Positions 28,139 through 41,413 of a stretch of 64,000 nt of DNA are shown here, piece after piece. The stretch's first letter is position 1. Each line of letters starts with the position of its first letter. Both the position numbers and the translations under genes were made by a program. The notes below the pieces were generated by a model. The model made no database searches. It saw only the letters and a program-made list of their open reading frames with translations, and had not been told where the DNA came from. The stretch spans positions 332,622-396,621 of the forward strand of contig NW_006766888.1 in NCBI RefSeq assembly GCF_000275845.1. The letters run 5' to 3'. Source of the stretch: Dichomitus squalens LYAD-421 SS1. Lineage: Eukaryota > Basidiomycota > Agaricomycetes > Polyporales > Polyporaceae.

Positions 28139-30410
28139 TGGATAGATGGACTCCACACACTCGGTTTGCTATCATTATTTATCGTTACATCGGATCACTT
28201 ATTTCCTTTCGTCTGTACTGCTCTCGTCGTCAGGTTATAGTACACGATATACATAGTTGTGCTCCCGATTTCCCGTAATCCCTTTCTCTCTGCCTCTGTC
28301 TTCTCTTTCTACTCATCTCTTCCTCCTCTGTTTTGCTTTGCTCGTCATGGATTGACTTTCGGATGCGCTTGCTTATACTTTGGCCTCCGTATATACTTAT
28401 GCTCCTCCTATTTCCCTCAGTACATATTGGGTTTTTACCGAGTCTCGCACACTGCGCTACCCCCCGCGTCCTCCGCGTCCGTTCACTTCCCTTCTCCAGA
28501 TACCATCCCGCCTGATTTTGCTCCTTGCTCCTCCTGCTTTCCACAAGTCTGTTTCCCGTCTGTCTCGCTCGGCTCTGACTCTGCGTCTCGCTATCTCGTC
28601 TCGTGGAGCCCATCCTAATCTCTCCCCACGAACATTCTCCCTCTCACAGCTCGCCTACTCCCAGTGTAGCAATGGTTGTTTATCCCTCTTCCTCTCATCT
28701 CGTTACGACTCTTACGGATAGAATGCCTTCACGATACCTTGCAATACGATATCTTTACGACCCATTTACATTATAATATTTACGTGTGCCATGGACATTC
28801 GTGCAACAACACGGCCAGAAGCCCTCCGCGTGATTCAGGTAGGGCCTCCTTCGAGAACCTTTGCGACGCGGACGAGACGATGCTTTTCGCAGGTTTCATT
28901 AACGGCTTCGCTTCGAGAACCCGAGAAGGACTGGAAGTGCACTCGTGTGCCATAGAATCGGCTCTGGAGGAACGTTCTGGTTTAATCGCCGGATCGAGGG
29001 CCATCTGGTGCGTAGCCCTTCGACTTGAGCCCCATTCCTCCTGTCTCCTTCCGTTTCCCAGAGCTATAGTATGGTCCTGCGGAGCTGCCTTGCCGGGTTC
29101 CTGCAGGTGACGATCGAAGATGTGGAGTGCATGCGAAGACCCAGAGCGAACACCGGAGAATCGCTACCGCTGCCCTGCTTCGGCATGGGGAACACCTAGG
29201 TCGGTCTCCTCGGCTCTGTGCATGAGCGCGGGAGCTGAGGTCGAGGGTGCGGATGCTCGTTGCCCGTGGGTGAACCGCAGTGGTTATGAATACGACCCCG
29301 GACCTACAGGTCAGAAGGTCACCGAAGCGCCGAGACACAGCGGTGCATCGCGCCTCACTGCGGGGAGAAGACCCCTCTATGACGATCCGTCGGACACGAA
29401 GACTTTGGGGTCATCCGAAACAGCGAGACAACGCTTCCTCGGGAGTCGGGACGGCTCCAGCCCATGCGTTCCTCGAAGAAGTTGCTGCCACTGGAGCGAC
29501 CGCGAACCTGGGACGAACTTGCAACGTCAACGTTTGTGACGCGCCACGTTACGCACCATCATGATCCCGAGGGGCGTGGTTCATTTGGCCACGCCGCTGG
29601 GTTGCCACGATCGGATCTTGAATTGCGGAAGAGGAACGAGTGGCACTTCCAGGAGGCGGTAGGTGGCTGTATGGCTGATGTGACAGAAGTTAGCAGGTGT
29701 TTATGGGGAGGCGCACCGTGCGGCCTAGTACGTCCGGCGGGATCTTCACTTGACGTTGCCACGTACCATCCGCCCCTCCCGCCTCGTTGATCCATGCCTG
29801 GACACTATGGTGCGCCCCGTAACCTTCTTTCGTTTGAGGCTGACACTATGCGAACCCTGGAGCGCAGCAATCACTAGGATCGTGAAGACGCGTGAAGGTC
29901 CTGAACGCCCCTTGAGCGCGAGGGCTACCCAGGGTAGCTCATTGTGGTAAGCTCGTTGCTTGAGCGTTCAGTATGTCACACCATGCTATTCATGAGTGGA
30001 CCCTGACGATGACATTTCCGTGCGTGAAGTCATGCAGCAAGGGCGGTGCGTCATGTACAGTCACCACTATGATCCCAGACGCTAGTGACCACTGGCACAC
30101 TCGTTGTGTGTTGGCGAGCTCAGGAGTCCCCTCAACCCTTAGATCAGCGTTGTTCCAACGATGATCGACGTAGCAACGGCCGCAGCCCCGATTCATCATT
30201 GGAACGCCGACTCCATTCGTACAGAAAGCATTCCAGACCCCGTCCTTCTTCGTAATCATGCTTGAGAGCCGCTCTGGCTGGGAGCGTACCAGGCGTGTAG
30301 TACTCATTGCTTGGTGTCTATCACGTCTTGGTTCTCCGGACGATGAGGTGAGTTCACCAATCCCTGCATCAGTACAGTGAGAATGCAGCTATAAGCATGA
30401 GATTGCCGAG
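28139..30410. other. Intergenic, no supportable gene
   Basis: The first 600 bp are strongly pyrimidine-rich and probably include the 3' UTR of the RING gene. Open frames between 28.7 and 30.0 kb lack family motifs and splice signals that would join them. Confidence 0.4.
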
Positions 30411-32260
30411 TCATGGTGTACGAACCTCATTGGAGACTGTCTCTCCGCCATAAGTTGGCGATAACTCCAGAGGCAATGCGACGGCGGCACCCCTCATCTG
30501 CTCCCGGAGCGACTTGCGTGCATTGAGCGTTGCCAGGAGAGAGTTCAAGAACACTGGACGACGGTTGCTCATTCAATGTCTGTGATTCAGCATACCCGGT
30601 GTTTGCAGACTCACGCTTGGGCAATAGGAAGTAGAACGTGATGTACACGAAACTATGGGGTGTCGCGGCGTACTGTACAAACTAGCTGGTCCAGGCAATG
30701 ATCAATCTGCGGATACGGACGGACCTCTTACCGCGATGAGACAGACAAGGGCACACAACGTTGTCAAGGCGCCAGTATTCACGGTGTAGAGAATCAGAGT
30801 GCGGACGGTGAGGTTCACCCTACAATCTCAGTAGTAAAACACTGAGCGATTCAATGGGCGCTGAGACTTACCTGGTGAATACTGTACGACAGCTAGCTAG
30901 GAGGATGCAGAGTGTCGCGGCAATAATGAGGTCTGTCACGAGTGCTGTCGAAAGACTGAAGTAGAGCAGCCACTATGCATCCAAATTAGAGAACACTCAA
31001 CCTATGGAGACACTAGTAACACACCGAGACATTCTCCAGCTCAAAGTAGGTCTGTAGCTGAAATCTTGTACCATACTAATTAGCCAGGAGGGCGTCAAAC
31101 GAGGTACGTGAATACCGACCCCTTGATGGGATATGCTGAGCAGAGCTAGTATAAGTCCAATAGCACAAGATTCCCGAAATGTTATACCCACCCAAACTTC
31201 CACCTCCACCGGCAAGGTCCGAGTATCAATGGGTCTGATTGTCCAATATATACTCAGAGACTCACCGAACGCGACGCAAGAACTCAAGGCCTAGGGGGTG
31301 TACTTGTTCGAGCCATGGCTAGCAGTCTACGTGATACTTCGAGTGATCACTCACAATTGTTGCACAGAGCCAACAGTTCCTATCGCTCACTATGAGGTAC
31401 ATGCTCCTCAGCCCTGTACGCACAGAGTACGTTTCTTGCTGACTCACGAATTCAAATCCTATGGCAGAAGATGCTATGCTGATTTAGATCATGGGCGCGA
31501 GGTTGAATACGAGAAGAATGGAGTACTCACCCTCTTACAATGCCATCACTGATGCCCTAGGGTAACGATGGGACGCATAATACTATAGACTCGCGATTTG
31601 AGACGTACAGTGACAATAATATGTGCCTAGAACACATTATAATTAGACGCTACATTCAACTCGCTGGGGATTCTTATGGCGTACCAAGATGCTCCTGTGG
31701 GCGTCATGATCCAGTATCAAAAAGAGGACATCGGGAGTACAAGCCATTAAGATAAAGATATACCAGGTAGGTTCCAGGAGGGCCAGTAAATTTCCGAACC
31801 CGGAAACCGCATAGACATATACAGTGTGCGAAATGAGAAGCAAGTGAAGCGTGTCCAAGAACCTACAGCTCGGTGAGATTAGGTGTTGGGAGTTACGAGA
31901 CGTCGACGCACCAAAGGAATGCAATCTGAGTGAGAGACGTTCGTTATCCATGATAATTGACCCGAAAGCGTTGAATAGGAAGATGACCTACTAGACTCTT
32001 CAGAGTCTTCGAGTCTCTGCCACTTCTGCCATAATAAATATATGTTTGCAGTGTCGTCAACCCATACAGGCTGCAGAGAGGTAATGAGGGATATGATATT
32101 GGACCGACAATTTGGATCATTAAACCCACCACGCCGCAAGAATATCGCCTTGAAGGTATCTCCATCATTGCCCCATCCACGATATGAACAAGTGAGTTAG
32201 AAAAAGCGTACCTATGAACGCAGCACCGAGTGTATCATCCAAAGCAACAGCGGGGGCCAT
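30411..32260 (-). pseudogene. DUF6534-type multi-pass membrane protein, copy 1, with an in-frame stop
   Basis: The exon pattern and sequence match copies 2 and 3: MAPAVALDDTLGAAFIG, then a 19-nt exon (32148-32130, DILAAC), LYGLTTLQTYIYYGR, a 14-nt exon (31925-31912, IAFLW), FLDTLHLLLISHTVYVYAV, IFCHR, SDRNCWLCATI, LLYFSLSTALVTDLIIAATL, NLTVRTLILYTVNTGALTTL, FVYITFYFLLPK and VFLNSLLATLNARKSLRE. These seven-helix proteins are numerous in Agaricomycetes and have no known function. In the CHRxWRLS block, where the other two copies have TGG (Trp), this copy reads TGA at 31454-31452. The adjacent Arg codon is also altered. No alternative donor removes it, so the reading frame should end about half way. 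The remaining exons are still well preserved, so the loss looks recent, or the base could be an assembly error. Confidence 0.7.
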
Positions 32261-33695
32261 GAGGTGAGGTAGGAAGACAAACAAGAAATAGGAAGGGCAA
32301 GGAAAAGCAAGGAGAAGATGGTAGAGGATGAGGCTATATGTAGGGATGGATCCGGTGAGAAGGGGTGCCGCTACATGGTCGAACAGCATAGTTCTGAACA
32401 AAGCTCAGCGCGCCCGGAGAAACGCGCCATATAAACGCCGCAGGGCCAACAATCGAATGTGACGGCTATCGCTGATACATTCTGTCAGAGGACGTATCTT
32501 TGAGATGCAAGGATATCCAAAGCGGAAACAGCTGTTACTCGACGTAAGAAATCTGATGTTTGGACGCGGCACTGAGCCACCCGCTCTAACAGACTGGAAA
32601 GCCACTGAATAACGGCCTTATAAATACATACAACACCGGTGGGCGTTATCGGATGTGGGAGGCGGAATACTTACTGGCAGACATGTCTACGTTAAACGTG
32701 ATCGGAAGATCAATCAGCGCTCCGCCCATACCTTCAACAGAGAAAGAGAGTTTCTCGCTGCAACTCTCGTTCCTATGCCATTAGCTTGACCGGAGATACG
32801 TTGTGAACGCTCGTCGTATACGCTATGCACAGCCGTGGACAATCTGCTATATATACATGCAGGCAGATACCGCGAAATCAGTTATAGTCAGTAAGGCAAG
32901 AGTGTCTTCCCGGTCGGTCCTACACGTCATAGCATGTATACTGCGAAAGGAAAATATAGAGGCTTTGAGAGCCCACAAGTTCCTTGCCATGCACACACCA
33001 GAAATAAGCTGTTATCATGAGCGCAAACCGTGAGACCCATGACGGACCCGAGCACGCGGACAGCTGAGATCTTCCACGCTATGGTGCGCGAGGAGAGAAG
33101 TGGCTCTGTGGGTACTCTGGAAAGGCTCTCAGCGGACCTTCCGAAATGAAGGCTCACCGCTGTGACAATCCTCGCATATAGAAATCCCAGGCACCACCAA
33201 AGACAGAGGGTGCTAAATGTCACGTGAGGCTTCAATAAACCGCGAGACGATGTATCGACTCGGCGAAGATATTGGCCCTGTGGCCGTTTCTGATCAAGCT
33301 TCGCGTTTCTCAACGACCGAGACTATATGCTGTATTGCTCTTCGGGGCAGAATCTATTGCGAAAGAACATGGGTGGATCGTGAACGCTGCGAGGAGACAG
33401 GAACATGATGGATGTCAAATCGGAGTCACTGAAGGCGGAACCACGCGCGCTCCTCAGCTACACAGCAAACGCAATGGGCGTCTCTGTTCTGGCATACACC
33501 GGCCATGGCTTCAATTCCTACAAAGAGCATATCGAGCTCAGCGAGCCCGAGGAGTGTCGCTGAAGGAAGAACACGTGCCTCATCTACGACACCGTGAGGG
33601 TCAGGGTCGCTCTTCGTATCGGTTGTCGTCTGAATCTGTATCTGGAGGTTCCTCTGTGAGATAAAGAATAGAAGTACGTCAGTGATCCTCCCTCG
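32261..33695. other. Intergenic between DUF6534 copies 1 and 2
   Basis: A TATA-like CATATAG lies about 75 bp upstream of the copy-1 start (near 32334-32341 on the plus strand). A 52-codon plus-strand frame at 33405-33563 (ending ELSEPEECR) reads protein-like but has no recognised family. Nothing else is supportable. Confidence 0.4.
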
Positions 33696-35637
33696 TTACC
33701 CGAGGCTTGATAGAAGGCGAAGTTTGACCTGATCGTCACGGTTTGTCAGGCTCTGAGTGAACTGAGGCCGGCCGGCCGAAAAGGACAACCTAGAATTCGT
33801 CGTCGCAGATAAGGGGAACGAGACCATGTCTCCAGAGCCAGACTCCCGGAGCGGCTGTCGCGCGTTGAGCGTCGCTAGCAACGAGTTCAAGAACACTGTA
33901 TAACGCCGCGTACGTGAGCTTCGTGCACGCATTGGGGGTTATCAATGACGTACACTTGGGAAGCACGAAATAGAATGCAATGAAGATGAAGTTGTTCGGC
34001 ATGCTGGCGTACTGTATCCAAATATGGCACAAGGGGCAGTTAGTCACAGGCTGCTGCGCATGGAACTCTTGGATGGACGCACGCAGAGCAGCGTGAGCAG
34101 CGCGGCCATGCTGTCAACATGGATTAGTTTAGGACATTCTGAGATTCGAAAGGATCTCAGGCCGCCGGCTGACGATAGGCTCACCTCGTGAGAGCGCCCG
34201 TGTTTATGCTGTACATCATTAGAACGCGCACAATTGAGTCCGTCCTAGGGTACCCAAACAGGTCAGTGCCGTCGTGTGCACGGCTTCCGACAAGAACTTA
34301 CCGAGTGAAACCAGTCCTACGTTTAGCAAGGAGGAAGCACATGGATCCTGCAATTAGGACGTCTGCAACAACCCCAGATCCGAGACTGATGTATAGGATA
34401 TCCTATTGGTCAGGTGAGACGGAACTCGACTATATGTAGCGGGCGGACCACGCACGGAGATCTCTGATAATGCCGTGAAGGTTGGTATGCTGAAACTAGA
34501 GAGAGGGGAATTGAGTGGCGAGAAGGTTGATAAGTAGTTATGGACATACCCCTTGACGGCGAAGGCTAGTCTCAGGGCGCGTCAGTGGGCCTCCGGAACA
34601 TCAAGCGGCTCGTTGCGCTTACCGATGCTTCCACCTTAAGACAAAATATGAGCACAAAGCCCGCAATTGAGGTATCCATGAGCAGCCAAAGCTTACTGAA
34701 GACGATGAGAGACGATATACTCTTGACGGAACGTTGACCTTGAGAAGGCGCTCCGCGGAGACCATGGATCATAACTCACAATCGCCACCACTAGCACGTA
34801 ATTCCGATTGCTCACTAGTATTTCAGTTAGCATACGTCGATATGTCAGGGTGATCCAACGTACGTCTCCAGACTCTATGGCAAAAGACTCTGGGAACAAG
34901 GTGAGTAGATGTATATTAGGTCATTTGCGAGATACATACCCCCTAACGGCTCCGTCGCTCACGCCCTACAAAAACATATATCGTCTAAGAATTCACTATA
35001 GTTTACAAAACAACTTACGGTGACTAGAATCTGAGACTTATCGCGAGGTCAGTTGGACTACGACATGCTTTTTGGGGGAATACTTACTAGTATGCTCCTG
35101 AGACATCGTGATCAGCGACCAATGACAAACAATGAGAGATTGACTCCGACGTACCATATTGGAATATCAAGCATAAACACGTTTGTGAAGTTCGTAACAG
35201 CATAGAAATACACGGCATGCACGACCAGCGCCAGATGCAGGCTATCCATCACCCTGCGTCTCGGCTCTTCAACTTGATGAAATGCTTGGGGTCACAAGAG
35301 AGAAGAAGAGACTGACCACAAGAAGAAGACCTGACACCGAGAGTCAGCGGGACACCGAAGGGGCAGACGGGTCGTCGACGCACCAATGCCTGTAGGTAGG
35401 CTGGATCTGTCCCGTTGCGCTTGTAATAGATGTAAGTCTGCACGACAGTGATGCCATAGAAGCTAGGAATCCATCAGCGAGAACGATATGCTGCAATGGG
35501 AAGACAACCCACCAAGACGTCGCTATGGTGCCTTCACGCCATGCCACCGATCGTCAGCTAAGGGATCTTGAAGTAGATGAAGGGACTGTACCTAAGAACG
35601 CAGCACCTAGCGTGTTGTTCAACGAAACTTCAGGCAT
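33696..35637 (-). CDS. DUF6534-type multi-pass membrane protein, copy 2
   Basis: The start at 35637 gives MPEVSLNNTLGAAFLG. A 19-nt exon (35531-35513) encodes TIATS and the split Cys codon, followed by FYGITVVQTYIYYKR. A 14-nt exon (35330-35317) encodes VFFLW, followed by VMDSLHLALVVHAVYFYAV. Later exons include VFCHRVWR/LSNRNYVLVVAIV and NNFIFIAFYFVLPK. The final exon begins VFLNSLLATLNARQPLRES, carries a polar ~45-residue cytosolic tail and stops at 33696. The expected seven hydrophobic segments and about 330 residues fit the family. Unlike copy 1, the conserved Trp of CHRVWRLS is intact. The role is unknown. It belongs to a lineage-expanded family, with two relatives in this window. Confidence 0.8.
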
Positions 35638-38600
35638 TGTCGACAAGATGGCTCAGGTAGTGGAGGAGCGAAGGGGGACCTGGTAGGTTTGCATGCTATG
35701 TATACGTCCTCTGTGAATGCAAGAAAGAGGATCCCACAGATAGGGCAGCTCGGCACCGTGACTACTCGGTGCACACGGAGAAGAGTCCCTGACCGAGTGG
35801 TCGGTCCAGGACTGGGAACCGGAAGCGTCGACGCGGAGTTTGCGTGGGAGATGCTCCGCCATGCGCTCAAGCCTCCATATCCAGAAACTATGACATGTCG
35901 CGTGTCCCAACGGAGCCAGTATATGTATTCAGCTCGAAGGGATTCGCAGGATTGTCCGCCTCTTGCGTGATGCTTCGTTACACGTCCTACAGCATTTCAC
36001 GCCATGGCAACTTTTCGGCTTCCAGTAAGCATGTGTTCACGGCCACCTCATGGGAGTCTCTGCGTACCTTGACTATATTGGCCGAGACACCCTTATGAGG
36101 ATCTGCGGCAACGAGGCGGGATCCTGCATGGAACTGGCCTACGGGCCTGTGGTGGTGATATTGGACAAGCCCATTCATGCTCGAGCGCCCCCATTGTAGG
36201 CGCCACGTGGCAGCGGCCCTTGCCACAGAAGAAATAAGTAAGTTCGCTCCTTGCATCACCCGATACCCTCCAACTCCCAAGTACTGAGGCCTGAACATAC
36301 CATCATCTCTTTGACCAATCCCGTCTGTTCACCTGGCCATAATTAGCAAGGTTGGCTGCGCTTCACGGAAAGAAACGACGACGCTCCATTACTGACTACA
36401 TGTCATTGCGCAGCGACAGCCAATCCAGATAACGCTCAATCGGACATTCCAGGCTCGCGCATACAGCACTTAGGCTTGACTGGGAACGCGCGCTCGCGGA
36501 GCGGACGCTGGAAGAACTTAACGACCCCGAACGCTTCCGCCGAACTCTTTGACACCTTCGCGGCTGCGTGTAACGTCCGAGGTCCCCGCTGTCTCTTGCC
36601 GACTGGAACCCCTGCTGAATCCAAGTGAGCGCAGAACGGGCCCAGACCGTTCACTCTCGAAATACCGGTGTGCGCCTCGTTCGACAGGGCTCATTTCGCC
36701 GCGCGCTTGAGGAGCGCCCATGCAGAAACGCCATCCTTGACGCAACCGGAAGGCCGATCTCTATTTCAAGGATTGAAGCACGCAGTCTACTGAGCAAGCG
36801 GCAGGAATACAGCAATCTCGAAACATCGTGCTGAGCCGCCGGAGTGCGTTGCGTGCTCACACGAAGGCTGTCACACCTCGCGACTCAACCATCGTTACCA
36901 CTGTGCAGTGATGCATGTACTCGTCCGCCTCCTCTTTCGTGAGTCCCCTCGAAGAACAATTTGGTTCTCGGTGCATTGAACCTCAGGGCAGAAGGCCAGC
37001 GCTACCTCTTCTAATGAAGGCACCGAGAACGCCTTCGCAAAGGATCGGCACCGGTGGGTACCTGATTCGGGGGCATTCGACTGAAGGTTCGCGCGTCAGG
37101 GATCTACACAGATCTCAGCCGCGGGCTCGAGCATCAGCCTCAATCTTCAGGGTCCGGCCAGCGTTGGCGGGTAGTTCTTCGGCCTGCACGTACGGGGTGG
37201 AGAAGCTCCCAAAGCGTCCGAGCCATAGATCTGCTTCCGGCGTTGGTGATCTCTCGGCGGTTCCGACATCCCGCGTTAAAGTCAATACAATCGGTAGGGC
37301 ATGTTCAAATTTGCGTAATAGGTCCGATACATTGCCGGTGTCTAGAATGACAGAGAGGAGCCTGTCTCAGAACAAGTGTCTGGAGGCTAGGAGGTCGCTC
37401 ATGGCGTTCGTTGGTACTTGTCCGCCCAAACTACGATGAAGGCACCCAGTGCGGCCACCACAATGATCCCACCAATGGCTACGATTGTCAAAATGAAGCG
37501 CTACTCTCAAAAAGTCATGGTGAGTTGGGTGTTCGGGGGATAGGAGCTCAGACACTGACCTCGCTAGCCCTTCTCCTAGTCAGTCGTTGGAGGCACGATG
37601 TCAGTACTGTCTCTCGTTTCGCAAATCCCTATCTCACCATGCCGACGACTTCGCATGGCACGAAGATTGAGCTAAGCCCCATGAGATAACAAGCGAGATA
37701 GCGTGGATGAGATGCACACCTTCTGACGAAACGTGCTATGGCTGCTATTACGGCTGTTCTGCGGATACCGTGCTGACGGTGTACGATGGGTAAGCAGGTT
37801 TCATTTCGCTCCCTTGAGCAACCCTGTGCTCACCTTGTGTCTTCTTCCTCAGTACGTTCACCTTCTTCGACGGTTGGCTCATGGCCATAGGCCGGAACCT
37901 GCGGGGCTCGCTTATCAATGGGCCTTCCTCTTCAGGCCTCTCGTCCGAGCTAGAGACGCGCTGCAACATGCCCAACTCCACGTCCTCTAATTGCACATCC
38001 GGTATCGTCGTTGACGCATCTGACGCAAAAGTTACCGCAGAAGACAACCGAGACGATGCATGCGAATGCAGTGGTAGATAACTCCTACCATTATCAGAAG
38101 GTCATAAGCACAACTTTGAGAAGTGACAGATGCTCCACGTACGGGTTCAGTACGTTGGACAACGGCCGCCTCCCCGGGTAGTGCGGCATGGCATGCGACG
38201 GGCTCCCCAGCTGAACTGGTTGGTATGCGTATGTGGACATGGTGAGCTCTGTTGTCTTGCTCCTGATGGACCCAGGTCTTCAAAAGTAGCCATTCCAGGT
38301 GATACTATCGTTGCGCCGCCCAAAGCGCAGGCTGTGGTTGTACCAGTGGTCTTGGTGGCTGCTGGGCGCGCAACCCTCAAAAGCCGATTAGGGCTGCCAG
38401 CGGGAGGCGAGAGGGCGCCGAACCTTGTGTCGCGGGCGGGGCCATTGCTGCGCTACGAGGAGGCGATACTGGCCGGCCACGGCCATTGAGAGGGCTCTTC
38501 GTGCCCATATCTGTCGGGCTCGGCCGGCTAGGGCGAAGTAGTTTTCTACTCGCGACTGGCCACGGACTCACTCTCTTATGCAACTTGCATACTATGGTAT

Positions 38601-38816
38601 TGTGCCGACTGTCACTACCACAGTGGCAGACATCACATCGGGGGCTATGTTGGGCCACATAATCGCCCACAACGGGCTCTGATGACCCCTGTCTCAGCTA
38701 CACGAAATGGCGTTACGAGGATGGGACAGACATACACGACAGACACAATCCCGCCAGACTGCGAACCGAACATTCAAAGGCTTGTTTCTGTCTATGTCGA
38801 TCGTGCTGAGAGCAGT
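35638..38816. other. Intergenic between DUF6534 copy 2 and ICMT
   Basis: No gene is supportable. A minus-strand segment near 37502-37400 encodes a strongly hydrophobic run (ILTIVAIGGIIVVAALGAFI followed by VVWADK) preceded by an acceptor-like AG. It looks like the C-terminal membrane anchor of a small or decayed gene, but I could not connect it to an N-terminal part. A plus-strand intron-like stretch (about 37790-37851) flanks a frame without recognised motifs. Confidence 0.35.
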
Positions 38817-39604
38817 TTAAAAGACATACGGGATCAGCTTGTATGGCGTCTGCCTCGCCCACGCCTCCCACTCCGTCCCGAACTCCTCTCGCAGCACAGC
38901 GTCCTCCCTCCCCGCCCGACTCGGCATGAGCACGGTCGCGACGAACAGCGACCGGCCCGCCACCAGACACGCGAGCGCGCCCCACACACGGGACTGCCAC
39001 ACCCCGATCGCGGACAAGTATGAGCCCCCGCCGAGCAGGAGGAGCACGTCCCCGAAGATGACGAACATGTACCCGACATAGCTCGGGTGGCGAACTAGCG
39101 CGTAGGGGCCGGACTTGACGAGTTTGTGGTCCTTCTGCAGAGACACCTCCATGACGAAGAACTGGCCGAGCGTACGCATTGCCCAGAGGCGGAACAGGCC
39201 TCCGGAGAGGATGAGGAGGAAGCCAAGGGCACTGTACGGCGATAAGAGGAGCGGCAGAGGGCCGGACGCGGATGTAGGGGCGAGGATAGACAGAAGACGC
39301 TGGGATAGTAGTAGAGTCGGAAATGACTGTGCGGTGATGACCGCCGCCTCAACTAGAGCAAAGCCGCATATGGCAGTCTGGTAGCGTGTTGTCAAACTGT
39401 CGTGCACGTATATCCCAATGTCGGTAGGTTGCTCACCATCGTCAGCTTCACGGTTAAGGCTGTCAGAGCGAGGATCCGCGTTATGGGGTCTGCTGTCTCC
39501 CGCCGCTTGCGATCAGCGGCGGGGGGAGCATTAGGAAAATTCCAACATGCGTAGTTGATGTAGGCCGTGGAAACCAGTATCGGTACCTTCACCAGGGGGT
39601 TCAT
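38817..39604 (-). CDS. Isoprenylcysteine carboxyl methyltransferase-like protein, copy 1
   Basis: ICMT/Ste14-family enzymes methylate the C-terminal prenylated cysteine of CaaX proteins such as Ras and mating pheromones, in the ER membrane. Exon 1 (from 39604) reads MNPLVKVPILVSTAYINYAC and ends LTALTVKLTM. One intron is removed, and exon 2 continues TAICGFALVEAAVITAQSF. The catalytic C-terminal half has RLWAMRTLGQFFVMEV, HKLVKSGPYALVRHPSYVGY (the SAM-binding YxxVRHPxY motif) and EEFGTEWEAWARQTPYKLIP. These give the invariant His, the Glu and the RHPSY block. Four to five hydrophobic segments and about 245 residues fit. A Harbinger-type MITE lies only ~127 bp upstream of the start. Basidiomycetes often have several ICMT-like paralogs, so this need not be the housekeeping Ste14. 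Confidence 0.85.
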
Positions 39605-41413
39605 GGGCACCGGGAATGTGGTGGACAGTGATGTGGCTTTCTTAGGGAAGCATAACTTCCTGACAAAGGGCAGCCCGCCTATATATGCACGGTTCTGCCA
39701 GCCAAACAAGCCGAACATCAGAATGCTAAGGGCCTGTTCGGCAAAGAGTTGGAGTTAGAGTTACCGGCATTTCATGCCCAAATATAGTAATAATATCTCG
39801 GTTTTCAATCTCGAGAGAACTCGAGTTACTCAGGCGAGTGCATGCGTTCGGATGCCTCCCAGTAACTCCGGGCGGTTGTTATCAGAGCTCACGCGCACGT
39901 CGTAACTTGTCTCGAGGCTCTACCCTTTTGGCAGCCTGCTTGATTCTCTCTTTCTAGAGTATTGGGATGGCTACCATGATCGACGTGGAATGTGATCAGA
40001 CATCTGAGGCCATCCTACTTGAGGCCTGAGGGATTAGAGCAGCTACTACCGAGGCCCGCCTAGTCAAAACAATGACAGTTACTGCTATTATAGCCTGTCT
40101 TCGGCGCTCTATATGAGCCCGATATTAGGTTGGTGAATTTTGACAGCTGCTCTTGTGCGGACCATGGTGAAGCAGGGATGAAGCAGAGCCCATCTGATAA
40201 GCCATAGCTATCGGTATACATACTACTAGATACATGTACGAGTTCAGGGCGCTTGTCTCCTCCGGATTTCACGGATACTCCGCCCCTGTAACTCTAACTC
40301 GCGCAGAAATCCTCGGAAGTGTCGCCACGTGACAAAATACCGGTGACTCGTAACTCCAACTCTTTGCCGAACAGGCCCTAATAAATCTTGAATTAAATCA
40401 TCTCGCTACCCCGCACACGGGCCATTCCGAGTCACCTGAGAGCCCTTCGTAATAGGGCTAGAAATGTGCATGTCCATGCTTGCACGTTGCCCAATCAAGC
40501 TATTGTGCGTACCGGGTCGGTACGGCATCTCGTGTATAGGTTCGCACGAGTGTCGGGAGCTGGTGGAAGCTTGATGTTACAGTGCTAGATCTGTGATTAC
40601 GAAAGTTACGCGGCGACATCTACATAGTACCTGTCAACCGCTGGAAACGAACCACTAACAATTGGCAAGAGAAAGTGCTGTGACGTCCAACCGACTCGAG
40701 TGTATCGTTGGAAAACGTACTGTGTTCCAAGGTTATCGAAACGTTCTCAGGTAAGGAAATCCGTTGTTCGGCAGGGACCTCAATGGGCTCGGCAAATACT
40801 GTGAGCGTGATAACAGTCTGTTCTATCCCGGTAACACCAGAACAGCAGTCGAACAGTCCTAGGCACCAGATAGTCACCAGCGAAGACTGCTTAGCGCGGG
40901 ACTACATGGGAACCTCACCTGTTCGGCTACTAGAACAAGAATATCAATCAGAACAGTCGAAATCGAAGGGCTCGTCGATGTTGTTACGAAAGGCAGGCCA
41001 CAGAGCGCAATCGACTCCGACAGTTTTGTAGGCGGCATTCCTTGAGCAAGGAATCTGAAGCAATGGGAGTACGATACCACATCACCTTCGCTGCCCCGTT
41101 GACATGTACAGTGCAGGCCACCACAGACCGTCAAGATTGAGGCCTGCGAGTACAGAGTGAGCGCCGGCATGATTCCCATGCACACAAAGCGCAGTCATCC
41201 GAGGTGCGATGCTCCAAAAATGACTATATAATGGTCCAGCGTAGAAATACGAACACATGAAGAGTCCGCACCGATGAGAATGTAGACCGACTGCGAACTT
41301 GAGACTGCATGCATAGATGTACAACAACACGACGGCCCGGCTAGGCCGACTGAGAGACGCAAACAACGCAAGGTAGAAGACCGGAAGGCAACGCAGAAGG
41401 TTGATGGGGAGGC
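39605..41413. other. ICMT upstream region with a MITE, and SNC downstream region
   Basis: The first part holds the 648-bp MITE at 39731-40378. Between 40600 and 41030 there are minus-strand frames that read protein-like (PIEVPAEQRISLPENVSITL; SESIALCGLPFVTTSTSP). They match nothing I recognise and cannot be joined confidently. The rest is probably the SNC 3' UTR. Confidence 0.4.
39731..40378. mobile_element. PIF/Harbinger-type MITE, 648 bp, TAA target duplication
   Basis: The ends are inverted repeats: GGGCCTGTTCGGCAAAGAGT continuing TGGAGTTA on the left, and the reverse complement ending GAACAGGCCC on the right. They are about 28 bp and near-perfect, with imperfect extension into the ACCGG/CCGGT part. 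TAA flanks both sides (39728-39730 and 40379-40381), which is the 3-bp target-site duplication typical of PIF/Harbinger (Tourist-like) elements. GGGCC at the tip also fits. No transposase frame is present inside, so it is non-autonomous. Confidence 0.85.

Noticed and set aside
36915..37439. Plus-strand open frame of 174 codons
   Set aside because: Arg/Ser-rich without motif or splice support, probably chance in GC-rich sequence.
37396..37502. Hydrophobic minus-strand segment resembling a C-terminal membrane anchor
   Set aside because: I could not join it to an N-terminal exon, so it is kept only as a note in the intergenic entry.
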